NCBI GenBank assembly: GCA_017430455.1
Contig: JAFRMX010000023.1
Coordinates: 62,001-126,000, forward strand
Reading direction: 5' to 3'
Origin: Oscillospiraceae bacterium
GTDB taxonomy: Bacteria > Bacillota > Clostridia > Oscillospirales > Oscillospiraceae
Length of the DNA stretch: 64,000 nt
Made by a program: the position numbers and the translations under genes. The first letter of the stretch is position 1. Every line of letters starts with the position of its first letter. Below, piece by piece: positions 50,453 through 60,135 of this stretch. The notes under the pieces are model-generated. The model was not told where the DNA came from. It ran no database searches and worked only from the letters and a program-made list of their open reading frames with translations.

Positions 50453-51331
50453 TCAGTATTGTCTTGCCTCGGAGTCCTTGAGAAACTCGAAGAGCTTTCT
50501 GTATGAGGCGTAGCGGCTTTCGGATATGCTCCCCTCTTTAACTGCATCCCTCACGCTGCAGCCGGGCTCTGAGATGTGATTGCAGTCCGAATATCTGCAG
50601 GAGCCGATAAAGGGGCCGAATTCCTTCATGCAGCCCTGGAGCTCGGTGCTTTTTATTGCGCTGATCATCGAGATATCGAAGGAGGCAAAGCCCGGAGTAT
50701 CTATTATAAAGGTTTCGGGGGCTATCTCGAACATCTCCACATGGCGCGTCGTGTGCTTCCCGCGCCCGAGCTTTTCGCTCACCTCGCCCGTTTTCAGACT
50801 CAGCCGCGGATTGATCGCGTTGAGTATGCTCGATTTGCCGACGCCGGAGTTTCCCGTAAGGACCGAGGTCTTCCCTCTCAGGTAAGAGTCAGTCTCTTTT
50901 ATTCCGGTATTCTTTGCGGCCGAAGTCCTGAAGACCTTATAGCCGATATCCTCGTAGATCTTTCCGAACGCGTCCTCTTCGGTGAGATCCATCTTGTTGA
51001 TAATGAGGACGAATTCGCAGCCCAAATATTCCGCTATTACGGACATTCTGTCGATAAGCAGAGGATCCGTGACGGGGTTTACGTTTGACGCTAGAAAGAC
51101 CATACTGTCGATATTCGCGACTGCAGGCCTTATCAGAGAGTTTTTTCTGAGAAGTATGCTTTCGACAGAGCCGGTATGCCCCGCGGATAAGGTTATCTCC
51201 ACTCTGTCTCCTACGAGAGGAACAGTATTTCCGTACTTAAGCTTACCGCTGGAGGTGCATGTATATATCTCTTCTCCCGCCTGAACGTAGAAGAAGCCGC
51301 TTAAAGCCTTGACTACTCTGCCTTCCGTCAT
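50453..51331 (-). CDS. rsgA: Ribosome small subunit-dependent GTPase RsgA
   Basis: RsgA matures the 30S subunit. The 292 residues contain an N-terminal OB fold, a circularly permuted GTPase with NKMD (G4) before GNSGVGKSS (G1) and DTPGF (G3), and the C-terminal zinc site with CRYSDCNHISEPGC. Full length. It overlaps the kinase gene by an ATGA, the rlmN-prpC-prkC-rsgA order being standard in Bacillota. Confidence 0.95.
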   Translation of the reverse strand: MTEGRVVKALSGFFYVQAGEEIYTCTSSGKLKYGNTVPLVGDRVEITLSAGHTGSVESILLRKNSLIRPAVANIDSMVFLASNVNPVTDPLLIDRMSVIAEYLGCEFVLIINKMDLTEEDAFGKIYEDIGYKVFRTSAAKNTGIKETDSYLRGKTSVLTGNSGVGKSSILNAINPRLSLKTGEVSEKLGRGKHTTRHVEMFEIAPETFIIDTPGFASFDISMISAIKSTELQGCMKEFGPFIGSCRYSDCNHISEPGCSVRDAVKEGSISESRYASYRKLFEFLKDSEARQY

Positions 51332-53100
51332 CCCTCAGGCACTCCAGCGGCTTCAGCCTCCAGAAGAGCCTGAGAAGGCCCGGTGGATACTCTGAGGCTG
51401 ATCTTCGAAAACTCTTCGATCTCGGTGTATGCCTCGATATTCTGCCAGATGACCGTACCGGGCTCGAGATCGCTCTCGACACGCTCGACCGTGCCTACGC
51501 TGAGGCAGCAGGAGTCGAGCTTGCTGTAGGCCGAGTTCTCCGTATAGCCTATGAGATTCGGAACCGTCGTGTAGGACGCCTCGTTTCCGGAGCTCACGGT
51601 TATATAGACGACGGATCCCGGGCTGAGCTGCTCGTCGGCCGAGGGGCTTGTGGAGATGACATTGTTCTTCTCCACAGTCTCCGAGATCCCGCTTTCGATA
51701 CTGACCTTGAATCCCGCGTTCTCGAGCTGGAGCTGCGCCTCCCTGTAGTCCATCCCGACCACGTTCGGAACATCTGTAAGCGTGAGGCCGGAGGCAATAG
51801 TCAGAGACACATTGATTCCGTTATCGGAGAGCATTACGTTTCTGCCCGCCGGCGGGGACTGTTCGAGGACCGTGCCGTATTCATGCGTAAGATCCACATT
51901 GTATTTGAGCTTGAACTTATATATCTTCGTGATATTCGGATCCGTAATGAAATCCGTATAGATCCTGCCGGTAAAATCGGGCACCTGGTATCTCTCGGAG
52001 CTCTTAAACAGCTCACCGAGCCAGTAGTTCCAGATAAGACCGAAGAGAGCGACAGTCGAAAGGATAACCAGGAAGGCACCGGAAAGGAAGCTCACCTTTC
52101 TCGACCTTATTCTTCTTCTCTCGAAAGCGTCCTTGGAGAGCTCACCCGGAGCGGTCACCGGAGGAATATCGGATTCTTCGAGCTCCTCGTCGTAGTAGTA
52201 CTTCGACTGGTCCTTCAGGGAGTTCTCCCGGGAAAAGCTGTCGAGGTCCGCTATGAGCTCCTCGGCGCTCTGGTAGCGCTTGTCTATATCGCGCTCCATG
52301 GCCTTCATAGTGATGTCTATGAGCCCCTCGGGAACGGAGGAATTGAGGTCCTCTATGGCGATGGGCTCGGAATTCATGTGCTTTACGGCGATCTCCCCGA
52401 AGGAATCTCCGGTATAGGGCAGAACTCCGGTGAGCATCTCATACATTACGATCCCGAGAGAATAGATATCGCTTCTCGCATCCACGGGCGAATTCTTGAT
52501 CTGCTCTGGAGAGATGTAATATATGGAGCCAAAGGCCGAGGTGGAGAGATCCTCGCCCGAATCCCTGTCAGTCTCGTTCTCGAGCGCGGCAATACCGAAA
52601 TCAGCGACCTTGATCGTTCCGTCGAGCAGGAGCATGATATTCTGAGGCTTTATATCGCGGTGGATAAGGCTCCTCTCGTGCGCGTGGGAAAGAGCCTTCG
52701 CGATCTGCTTCGCAAAGTGCACTGTCTCCTTCCAGGAGAGGCCGTTTTTGCGGCTCAGATACTGCTTCAGCGTTATGCCGTCGACCAGTTCCATGACGAT
52801 ATACTCCAGATCGTCATCATGGCTTACGTCGAAGACCGAGACTATATTCGGGTGCGAGAGCATCGCGACCGCGTGGGACTCGGAGGCGAACCTGCGTTTG
52901 AGCTCCTCATCCTGCATATACTCGTCCTTCAGGATCTTGACCGCGACGAATCTGTTGAGGCGGTTGTCTATGGCCTTGTAGACCCTGGCCATTCCGCCCT
53001 CGCCGATCTGTTCCAGGATCCCGTATCTCTTCGCGAGGACCGTGCCTATGTACTTGTCCTTTTTTTCGGTTACTTCGGTTACTTCAGTGTTGTTATCCAT
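51328..53100 (-). CDS. prkC: PASTA-domain Ser/Thr protein kinase (PrkC/Stk1 type)
   Basis: A membrane kinase that senses muropeptides or lipid II and phosphorylates cell-wall and growth proteins. In 590 residues it has a cytoplasmic kinase domain with GEGGMARVYKA, the VAVKIL lysine, HRDIKPQN and DFG, one membrane helix (about 340-362), then three extracellular PASTA repeats (YQVPDFTGR..., LTDVPNVVGM..., TTVPNLIGYT...). It is paired with the PP2C gene upstream, separated by 8 bases. The C-terminal 20 residues after the third PASTA are short. Confidence 0.95.
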   Translation of the reverse strand: MDNNTEVTEVTEKKDKYIGTVLAKRYGILEQIGEGGMARVYKAIDNRLNRFVAVKILKDEYMQDEELKRRFASESHAVAMLSHPNIVSVFDVSHDDDLEYIVMELVDGITLKQYLSRKNGLSWKETVHFAKQIAKALSHAHERSLIHRDIKPQNIMLLLDGTIKVADFGIAALENETDRDSGEDLSTSAFGSIYYISPEQIKNSPVDARSDIYSLGIVMYEMLTGVLPYTGDSFGEIAVKHMNSEPIAIEDLNSSVPEGLIDITMKAMERDIDKRYQSAEELIADLDSFSRENSLKDQSKYYYDEELEESDIPPVTAPGELSKDAFERRRIRSRKVSFLSGAFLVILSTVALFGLIWNYWLGELFKSSERYQVPDFTGRIYTDFITDPNITKIYKFKLKYNVDLTHEYGTVLEQSPPAGRNVMLSDNGINVSLTIASGLTLTDVPNVVGMDYREAQLQLENAGFKVSIESGISETVEKNNVISTSPSADEQLSPGSVVYITVSSGNEASYTTVPNLIGYTENSAYSKLDSCCLSVGTVERVESDLEPGTVIWQNIEAYTEIEEFSKISLRVSTGPSQALLEAEAAGVPEG

Positions 53101-53108
53101 AAGCTTTT

Positions 53109-53855
53109 CTATCTGCAGACCGCAGCTATCGTAACATTGTCTCTGGCGCCCCTGTAGAGCGCGAGGTTCATAAGCGATTTGACTATCAGTTCCGGAGTCT
53201 CGTACTCGAGCGCGAAGTCAAGGATCTCCCACTCGCGGACTATATTCGAGAGCCCGTCCGAACAGAGGATCAGAACATCGTTGTCCAGAAGCATGAGATC
53301 GTAATAATCCGGCTCGACCTCAGGCTCGGAGCCGACAGCCCTTGTTATAACGTTCTTCTGGGGATGGGTCCTCGCCTGCTCTCTGGTGATCGCTCCGTAC
53401 TCTATGAGCTCCTCGACAAGAGAGTGGTCCCTCGTTATCTGGCGGATCGTCCTCGTCTTTCTGGAAAGATAATAGGCTCTGCTGTCCCCTACGTTGACTA
53501 TGTGGCATTCTCCGTTGTCCCTGATTATTCCTCCGACGAGCGTCGTTCCCATACCGGAGAGCGAGTCGTCGAACATGGAGAACTCATAGGTGAAACTGTT
53601 GGCGGTCCTGCAGGCGTCAAGAAGGACTTCTTTTATGTTGTACTTCGTCCTTCTCCTTGAGGAAAGCTTCGAGAGAACGCTGTCCGAGAATGTCTCCAGA
53701 GACTGCGAGCTCGCGATGCTTCCGCCGTTCGAGCCGCCCATTCCGTCACAGAGTACGGCGAGGGTGAACTTCTGCGGCTTTATGTATTCGATTTTGAAAC
53801 AGTCCTGATTTTCTTCCCTGACGGATCCCTTATCAGTCAAACCGTAAGATCTCAT
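53109..53855 (-). CDS. prpC: PP2C-family protein phosphatase
   Basis: The partner phosphatase that reverses PrkC phosphorylation. The 248-residue protein shows the PP2C metal motifs VREENQDCFKI, LAVLCDGMGGSNGG, GTTLVGGII, HIVNVGDSRAYYL, ITRDHSLVEEL and LILCSDGLSN. Cytoplasmic. It lies between rlmN (6-base gap) and the kinase. Confidence 0.94.
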   Translation of the reverse strand: MRSYGLTDKGSVREENQDCFKIEYIKPQKFTLAVLCDGMGGSNGGSIASSQSLETFSDSVLSKLSSRRRTKYNIKEVLLDACRTANSFTYEFSMFDDSLSGMGTTLVGGIIRDNGECHIVNVGDSRAYYLSRKTRTIRQITRDHSLVEELIEYGAITREQARTHPQKNVITRAVGSEPEVEPDYYDLMLLDNDVLILCSDGLSNIVREWEILDFALEYETPELIVKSLMNLALYRGARDNVTIAAVCR

Positions 53856-53861
53856 CTGCTT

Positions 53862-54908
53862 TTACCGCTGAACCTCCGATTTTTGTTTCGCAAAACTTCT
53901 CCGGAGCTGCCCGCAGGAGGCGTTTACATCGCTCCCGAGCTTTCTCCTTATTGAAACGGGAACATTTCTGTTTTTCAGTATATTATAGAATATCTTTATG
54001 TCTTTGTCATCAGTGGGAAGCAGAGCTCTCTCCTCGACATAGTTGAGCCCTATAAGATTTACATGGGCCTGTACATAGAGCGCGATCTGCGCGAGCTTTT
54101 CAGCCTGAGCGGGCGAATCGTTTACGCCCTTTATAAGCGAGTACTCGAAGGTGACCCTTCTGCCTGTTTTAAGGAAATAGTTTCTCGCCGCCTCTATGAC
54201 ATCGTCGAATTTGAAACGGTTCGCGACAGGCATTATCTTTTTGCGGGTCTCGTCGTCTGTCGCGTGAAGAGATATGGCCAGATTGAACTGCATCTTCAGA
54301 TCCGCCAGCTCGTCGAAGCGGTCGATAAGCCCGCAGGTTGAGAGCGTGATGTGTCTCGAGCCGAGATTCATTCCCTTGTCCGAATTGATGAGCTTCAGAA
54401 AACGGGAGACATTATCGAAATTGTCGAGAGGCTCCCCTATTCCCATCAGAACTATGCTGTGAAGCGTTCCTCCGGACTCCTTGACGGTGAAGAGGACTTC
54501 GTCAAGCATCTCTCCGGCGTCAAGATTCCTTACCAGGCCTCCGAGAGTGGACGCGCAAAACGCGCAGCCCTGTCTGCAGCCCACCTGTGTGGATATACAG
54601 ACGGAATCGCCGTATTTGTATCTCATTAAAACGGTCTCGACAGCGTTTCCGTCCTCAAGCTTCCACAGGTACTTGCGTGTTCCGTCCTCGGACGAAACAT
54701 AGCTCGAGATCTTCACAGGCTCATAGATCGAGAAGTTTTCTTTCAGAAAGCTCCTGAGATCTGCCGGGAGATTCGACATGGTGCCGAAATCCCTGACGCC
54801 CTTTTTAAGCCAGCCTGCGATCTGGGCAGAGCGGTATTTCGGAAAACCCGCTGAGACTATTTGGTTTTCAAGTTCGTCCTCATAGAGAGAGACAATATTG
54901 GTCTTCAT
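53862..54908 (-). CDS. rlmN: Dual-specificity RNA methyltransferase RlmN
   Basis: RlmN methylates C2 of A2503 in 23S rRNA and A37 in some tRNAs by a radical SAM mechanism. In 348 residues it has the N-terminal helix-bundle domain, the iron-sulfur motif CRQGCAFCAST, GIGEPLDN, the HATDDE..KKIMP segment and the C-terminal Cys in SCGQLR that forms the methylene intermediate. It overlaps rsmB by 4 bases. Confidence 0.95.
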   Translation of the reverse strand: MKTNIVSLYEDELENQIVSAGFPKYRSAQIAGWLKKGVRDFGTMSNLPADLRSFLKENFSIYEPVKISSYVSSEDGTRKYLWKLEDGNAVETVLMRYKYGDSVCISTQVGCRQGCAFCASTLGGLVRNLDAGEMLDEVLFTVKESGGTLHSIVLMGIGEPLDNFDNVSRFLKLINSDKGMNLGSRHITLSTCGLIDRFDELADLKMQFNLAISLHATDDETRKKIMPVANRFKFDDVIEAARNYFLKTGRRVTFEYSLIKGVNDSPAQAEKLAQIALYVQAHVNLIGLNYVEERALLPTDDKDIKIFYNILKNRNVPVSIRRKLGSDVNASCGQLRRSFAKQKSEVQR

Positions 54909-56203
54909 TTGCCCTTTCTCAGTACAGCAATGTAAAATCCGTCGCTTTCGCCGTCAGTCGGAAGGAAGAGCATCTCATTTTCAAGAGTCAGTTCGGGAGA
55001 CTCCTCAAGCAGATTGCGAACCAGATCCTCGTTTTCGGACTTCAGCACAGTACATGTGGAATATAAAAGCTGTCCGCCGGCTCTGACATATTTTTTGAGA
55101 TTCAGCGCGATCCTTTTCTGTATTGCGGGAAGCGCCGCGATTTCTTCTTCCTTTTTGTATTTTATCTCGGGGCGGCTCTTTATTACTCCGAGCCCGCTGC
55201 AGGGCACATCGGCTATAACCGTGTCGAAGCTCTCATAAAACTCCGGACAGAATACGGAAGCGTCCATACAGCGCGTCTCTATAATATCGATCCCGAGTCG
55301 GGAGGCATTCTCTTCGATACGCCTGAGCTTCGTTTCACTTATATCGCAGGAGAGGATCTTTCCCGAATTCCGCATTTTGATCGCGGATGTGACAGATTTC
55401 CCTCCGGGAGCCGCGCAGGCGTCGAGTATACTGTCTCCGGGCTTTATATCCGCCAAATGTGAAACTGCCTTGGCCGATGGATTCTGGACATAGAAATGTC
55501 CCTCTTCATATCCCGGGAGCTTTCTTATATTGCCGGAGGCCTTCAGTTTCCAGCAGTTTTCAGCGTACTCCGATCTGTCGCCAAGATATCCGGAGAGCTC
55601 TTTTTCAAAGTCCTCGGAACTTACCTTAAGGGTATTCGCGTTTACAAATATATCCGGCTCATCCTGTGACGCCTTCAGAAAAGCCTCGGCTGTTTCAAAG
55701 CCTCTCTCATTTATCAGTCTGTCACAGAGCCATACTGGCGCCGAGTACTGCCCGGAAAGAAATCGCGCGGTCTCCTCTCTCATCGGAATACTCACCTTTT
55801 CAGGCTCTCTCAGGAAGCTTCTGAGCACCGCGTTTACAAAACCGGAGGAGCTTTTCAGCCTGAAGTATCCCGCCAGAGAAACAGCATCATTTACAACTGC
55901 TCTCGCGGGCACCTTATCGAGAAATAGTAGCTGGTAAAATGCCGTTTCGAGAATGGATCTGACTGTATTGTCCAGCGAGTCTGTGCTTCTGTCCGAATAT
56001 GCTTTTATATGACGATCGCAGACATACAGGTTCTGGAGCGTTCCGAGAAATATCCTGGTAAAGAGCGAAGCGTCGTTCGGAGCAAGCGTGTATTTCGCTA
56101 TATTCTTCTCTATCTCGCTCTGGGAAAAAGCGTTTTTGTAGAGGCAGCTGTTCAAAGCCGAGACAGCCGCGATCCTCGCGTGAGACGGGAGCTTCTCTTT
56201 CAT
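54905..56203 (-). CDS. rsmB: 16S rRNA (cytosine967-C5)-methyltransferase RsmB
   Basis: The 432-residue enzyme has an N-terminal NusB-like helical domain (about 1-140) and a SAM methyltransferase domain with DACAAPGGKSV, the catalytic DVPCSGLGVIKSRPEI and LLYSTCTVLKSEN carrying the second catalytic Cys. Complete. It overlaps fmt and rlmN by 4 bases on each side, in the usual def-fmt-rsmB-rlmN order. Confidence 0.95.
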   Translation of the reverse strand: MKEKLPSHARIAAVSALNSCLYKNAFSQSEIEKNIAKYTLAPNDASLFTRIFLGTLQNLYVCDRHIKAYSDRSTDSLDNTVRSILETAFYQLLFLDKVPARAVVNDAVSLAGYFRLKSSSGFVNAVLRSFLREPEKVSIPMREETARFLSGQYSAPVWLCDRLINERGFETAEAFLKASQDEPDIFVNANTLKVSSEDFEKELSGYLGDRSEYAENCWKLKASGNIRKLPGYEEGHFYVQNPSAKAVSHLADIKPGDSILDACAAPGGKSVTSAIKMRNSGKILSCDISETKLRRIEENASRLGIDIIETRCMDASVFCPEFYESFDTVIADVPCSGLGVIKSRPEIKYKKEEEIAALPAIQKRIALNLKKYVRAGGQLLYSTCTVLKSENEDLVRNLLEESPELTLENEMLFLPTDGESDGFYIAVLRKGK

Positions 56204-57135
56204 CTAAGTACGTCGCCGGCCGAGAAGCTTTTATGGCCTCTGAGGAAATCGGCGTAATCCATCCTCTTTTTCCCGGGCGCCTGGATCGAGGTTATGATTA
56301 TACTGCCGTTATCTCCGCAGGCGACCTCGAGCCCCTCATCTGACGAGGAGATGACAGTTCCGGGAGCAAGTTTCGTCTCAGTATCGGTGTACTTCGCGGA
56401 CCAGACCTTGTATGTGATATCCCCGTTACTGATCGTAGCGACAGGCCAGGGCTGAAGGCCGTAGATCTGTTTTATGCAACTTCTCGGCGCTTTTGTGAAA
56501 TCTATCGGGCACAGCGACTTGTCGAGCTGCTTGACGTATGTAGCGGCGCTGTGGTCCTGGGGAATGCGGGGAGCAGTTCCGTTTTCAATGAGTTTCAGAG
56601 TCTTTATCAGCAGATCCGCGCCCATGACCATAAGCCGGTCGAAAAGCTCTCCAGCTGTCTCGAACTCCCCGATCTCCGTCTCCTCTTTGAGGATAATATC
56701 GCCCTCATCCATGCCTTCGCTCAGATACATCGTTGTGACTCCGGTGATCCTGTCCCCGTTTAATACGGACCACTGTATCGGAGCCGCGCCTCTGTATTTG
56801 GGCAGGAGCGAGCCGTGCACGTTTATACAGCCGTATTTCGGGATCTCAAGTATCTCGGGCGGGATTATCTTCCCGTAAGCTACAACGATAATGATATCGG
56901 GAGCGATCTCCCTGATCGTATCGTATATCGACTCATCCCTGAGTTTGACAGGCTGGTATACTTTGATACCGTTTTCAAGCGCGAGCTTCTTTACCGGTGA
57001 AAACTCCGTCTTCATACCTCTGCCGACGGGCTTGTCGGCCTTGGTAAAGACAGCAGCGACCTCGTATTTGTTTTCTATAAGAGCCTCCAGGGACTTTGCT
57101 GCAAAGTCCGGGGTCCCCATGAATACTGTCTTCAA
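56200..57135 (-). CDS. fmt: Methionyl-tRNA formyltransferase
   Basis: Fmt formylates the initiator Met-tRNA. The 311-residue protein has the N-terminal FMGTPDFAAKSLEAL, the formyl-donor site NVHGSLLPKYRGAAPIQW (Asn and His catalytic), the GVTTMYLSEGMDEGDII loop and a C-terminal OB-type domain that contacts tRNA. It overlaps def by 4 bases. Confidence 0.95.
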   Translation of the reverse strand: MKTVFMGTPDFAAKSLEALIENKYEVAAVFTKADKPVGRGMKTEFSPVKKLALENGIKVYQPVKLRDESIYDTIREIAPDIIIVVAYGKIIPPEILEIPKYGCINVHGSLLPKYRGAAPIQWSVLNGDRITGVTTMYLSEGMDEGDIILKEETEIGEFETAGELFDRLMVMGADLLIKTLKLIENGTAPRIPQDHSAATYVKQLDKSLCPIDFTKAPRSCIKQIYGLQPWPVATISNGDITYKVWSAKYTDTETKLAPGTVISSSDEGLEVACGDNGSIIITSIQAPGKKRMDYADFLRGHKSFSAGDVLR

Positions 57136-57650
57136 GCTTTTTCTGTCTCTTCTTTCTCTTCAGGTGCGCGAAGCTCGCTCGGGTCGAGCATCCTCTCCGC
57201 GAGCTCGGTAAAGACTATACCGTCAAGGTGATCCGTCTCATGGCAGAAGCATCTGGCTGTCAGGCCCTCACCTGTCACCTCGAAGAACTTGCCGTTTCTG
57301 TCCTGTGCTTTGACCGTGACCTTTGCGGGTCTTCTGACGATCCCGTATTCCTCGGGAAAAGAAAGGCAGCCCTCGGGGCCCTCCTGCTCGCCTTCCGCTT
57401 CGATTATCTCGGGATTTATCAGCTCGATCACATATTCTTCCTGCCCCTCTTCGACATTCGTCTCCATGACCAGGCAGACTCTCTTGAGTACTCCTACCTG
57501 AGGCGCGGCAAGGCCGACGCCTCCGGAAGCCAGAAGGGTCTCCTTCATGTCGTCGAGAAGCGTGTGAAGTCTGGCATCGAACTTTTCAACGACCCTGCTT
57601 GTTTTATAGAGCGAGGGGTCTTCTTTTGTAATTATATTTCTGAGTGCCAT
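57132..57650 (-). CDS. def: Peptide deformylase
   Basis: Removes formyl from new proteins. In 172 residues the three family motifs are seen: GVGLAAPQVG, EGCLSFPEE (metal-binding Cys) and CHETDHLDGIVF, where the metal-binding His pair and catalytic Glu are in HETDH. The residue before that motif is Cys where Gln is common. The C-terminus has an acidic tail. It follows priA by 12 bases. Confidence 0.94.
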   Translation of the reverse strand: MALRNIITKEDPSLYKTSRVVEKFDARLHTLLDDMKETLLASGGVGLAAPQVGVLKRVCLVMETNVEEGQEEYVIELINPEIIEAEGEQEGPEGCLSFPEEYGIVRRPAKVTVKAQDRNGKFFEVTGEGLTARCFCHETDHLDGIVFTELAERMLDPSELRAPEEKEETEKA

Positions 57651-57662
57651 ATATCTTATACC

Positions 57663-59897
57663 TCAATCTGAAGGATTTTGTTCCGCGTAAACGCTTACGC
57701 CCTTGAAGAGCGATTCCGATCTGCAATAAACAAGCACATCGCTGAGGAGCTTCCTGAGCTCGCTGGCTCTGTTTGTATACAGATAGAGCCTGTGCCTGTA
57801 TCTCCTGTTCAGCCTGTAGACAGGCATCGGAGAAGGGCCGAGGACGCGGAGGTCCGGAATGCTCTTTTTGTTTATAAGGTAGGATCTCAGGTACGCGACC
57901 GCTTTCAAAACGGCGTCTTCCGATAGCCCCGAGACTGTGAGCGAGAATATCTCCGAGAAGGGCGGCGAGCCCTGAAGCTTTCTGAAGCTTATCTCATGCT
58001 CATAGAAGGAATCGTAGTCCTGAGCGCTTGCAAACCTGATGACCGGATTGTCCGGAGTGAAGGTCTGTATCACAGCTCTGCCCGGGACCTTTGCCCTGCC
58101 GCTTCTGCCTATTATCTGAGTGAGCAGCGAGAAGCAGCGCTCCTCTGCCTTATAGTCACCCGCGTAGAGGCTCTGGTCTGCCGAGATTATACCGACCAGC
58201 GTGACGTTCTCGAAGTTCAGGCCTTTTGAAATCATCTGAGTCCCGACCATTATCGGGATCTTCTCATCGATGAATGTCCCGAAAAGCTTGTCATGCGAGC
58301 CGTATTCATACAGTGTATCCGTATCGGCTCTGAGGATCTCTGTATCCGGGAAGAGCTCAGTAAGCTCCTCAGCTATCCTCTGCGTGCCGCTTCCGAAAAA
58401 TCCGAGTTCCCCTCCGCAATCGGGGCATCTGGAGTCGAGTCTTCTCGTATATCCGCAGTAGTGGCAGATGAGCCTGTTGTTATTCGCGTGGTGTGTCAGT
58501 GATATGCTGCAGTTGGGGCATTTGTATATGAATCCGCAGTCGGGGCAGGTCACGAGCTTGTGTGAGCCTCTTCTGTTGATAAAGACAAGGCTCTGTTCAC
58601 CGTTTTGCAGGTTCTTCTCTATCTCATCCCTGAGCGTAAAGCTTATGTCGCTCATATTACCGTTGGCCATGTCCTCCCTGAGGTCCACTGTCATGACCTC
58701 CGGAAGCGACAGCCTGTTATAGCGGTCACTGAGCCTGAAGTATCCGTAGTCTCCCCTCTGAGCTTTGTATCTCGTAGTCAGATCGGGAGTGGCGCTGCCT
58801 AAGATGAGGGGAACTCCCCTCTTATAGCAGATATACTCTCCGACTTCCCTCGCGCTGTATCTGGGGTTGTTCTCGGACCTGTAGGAGTCGTCATTCTCCT
58901 CGTCTATTATCATGAGTCCGAGATCTGTTACAGGCGCGAAGACCGCGCTTCTGGTTCCGATAACTACCCGGGCAAGCCCTGATTTGATCTTCTTCCACTC
59001 CGTGCATCTCTCGGACGCGCTCAGGCCCGAGTGCAGTACGGCGATATTGTTTCCGAAATACCTTGAGAAAAAGGCGATCATCTGCGGGGTCAGTGAGATC
59101 TCTGGAACAAGCAGCACGGCGCATTTTCCGGAGAGGAAGCTGTCCATTATAAGGTGCAGATAGATCATCGTTTTACCGCTGCCCGTGACACCGTGGACAA
59201 GATTCACGCTGAAGCCTGAGCCGGTCTTCTCTTTAAGGCCGTTAAAGACCTCTCTCTGTCCGTCGGAGAGCGGCGGAAGCTCGCCTGTAACCTTCTCATT
59301 TATAAAGGTGTCGAACTGACCGGCGTATACAAACTTAATAAGTCCGGCTTTTTCCAGCGCGTTTAAAGTCGAGGAGGTCGCTCCGGTGATCTCTTGGAGA
59401 TCTTTTACGGGAAGCTGTCCGAAAGTCGCAAGAAGCTCTAAAGCAGCGCTCTGAAGACGGGCTTTGTTCTTCTTCCCATCAGCGATACTCAGGGCTTCAT
59501 CGGGATCCGTATTGAGCTCGACACATTTTATATCTTTGTCTTTGATCCTGCGGTCGCCTTTGATATTGAACCAGAATCCCGTAGGCAGCATGACACGGAG
59601 AGCGTCGAAGAGAGTGCAGAAATACCTGTTTCTCATGAATACGGCCAGCGCGATCTGCTCCTTGGTATACATTGGAGCAGCATCGAGAACAGAATGAACG
59701 GACTTGAGCCCTTCCGTATCACCGGATCTCATCACTTCCAGTATTACGCCGTCCGAGAGGTGATTGTTCTTTGAAAACGGAACACGCACCCTGACCCCCG
59801 TCATCACTTTATCAGCGAAATCATCAGGGATCAAATATGAAAACGGCTTATCAAAACTGTAGTCGGAATCGGCGACAGCTACGGTTGCAATCAGCAT
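57663..59897 (-). CDS. priA: Primosomal protein N' (replication restart helicase PriA)
   Basis: PriA restarts stalled replication forks. The 744 residues include the 3'-DNA-binding domain (DYSFDKPFSYLIPDD...GVRVRVPF), Walker A GVTGSGKTM, a DEAH-like box reading DEENDDSY, GSATPDL, the zinc cluster (CPDCGFIYKCPNCS, CHYCG, CPDCGG) and the C-terminal helicase motifs (GTQMISKGLNFENVTLVG, QIIGRSGRAKVPGR). The box is normally DEEH; Asn replaces His here. Position between rpoZ and def is standard. Confidence 0.95.
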   Translation of the reverse strand: MLIATVAVADSDYSFDKPFSYLIPDDFADKVMTGVRVRVPFSKNNHLSDGVILEVMRSGDTEGLKSVHSVLDAAPMYTKEQIALAVFMRNRYFCTLFDALRVMLPTGFWFNIKGDRRIKDKDIKCVELNTDPDEALSIADGKKNKARLQSAALELLATFGQLPVKDLQEITGATSSTLNALEKAGLIKFVYAGQFDTFINEKVTGELPPLSDGQREVFNGLKEKTGSGFSVNLVHGVTGSGKTMIYLHLIMDSFLSGKCAVLLVPEISLTPQMIAFFSRYFGNNIAVLHSGLSASERCTEWKKIKSGLARVVIGTRSAVFAPVTDLGLMIIDEENDDSYRSENNPRYSAREVGEYICYKRGVPLILGSATPDLTTRYKAQRGDYGYFRLSDRYNRLSLPEVMTVDLREDMANGNMSDISFTLRDEIEKNLQNGEQSLVFINRRGSHKLVTCPDCGFIYKCPNCSISLTHHANNNRLICHYCGYTRRLDSRCPDCGGELGFFGSGTQRIAEELTELFPDTEILRADTDTLYEYGSHDKLFGTFIDEKIPIMVGTQMISKGLNFENVTLVGIISADQSLYAGDYKAEERCFSLLTQIIGRSGRAKVPGRAVIQTFTPDNPVIRFASAQDYDSFYEHEISFRKLQGSPPFSEIFSLTVSGLSEDAVLKAVAYLRSYLINKKSIPDLRVLGPSPMPVYRLNRRYRHRLYLYTNRASELRKLLSDVLVYCRSESLFKGVSVYAEQNPSD

Positions 59898-59918
59898 AAA
59901 AAGACAAAAAGCAAAAGC

Positions 59919-59940
59919 AGCGGGGTTTGCGCGCCCCGCT
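59919..59940 (-). terminator. Possible attenuator between rpoZ and priA
   Basis: AGCGGGG / CCCCGCT (59919-59925 with 59934-59940), read on the minus strand, is followed by GCTTTTGCTTTTTG. It touches the rpoZ stop codon. The T-run is broken, so partial termination is more likely than a full stop. Confidence 0.45.
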
Positions 59941-60131
59941 TACTTTTTAACTGAGAGTTTTCCAGTGTAGACTTCGTCGATCGCAGCGGAGACAGGTTTC
60001 TTTTCCGGAGTCTCCTCTCTTTCCTGTGCCTGGGCAGAAAGAGTGCGGGCTCTTCTTGCCACCAGGTTCACGAGCTGGTATCTGCTGCCTGTTTTGTCTA
60101 CGAGATCGGCAACAGGAGGATAAAGCATCAT
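59940..60131 (-). CDS. rpoZ: RNA polymerase omega subunit
   Basis: A 63-residue omega subunit that helps assemble RNA polymerase. It has the N-terminal MLYPPVADLVDKTGSRYQLVNLVARRAR stretch, the conserved contact region of the family. The C-terminal part is variable and ends in basic residues. Its place between gmk (4-base gap) and priA is the common Bacillota order. Confidence 0.9.
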   Translation of the reverse strand: MMLYPPVADLVDKTGSRYQLVNLVARRARTLSAQAQEREETPEKKPVSAAIDEVYTGKLSVKK

Positions 60132-60135
60132 TGTA

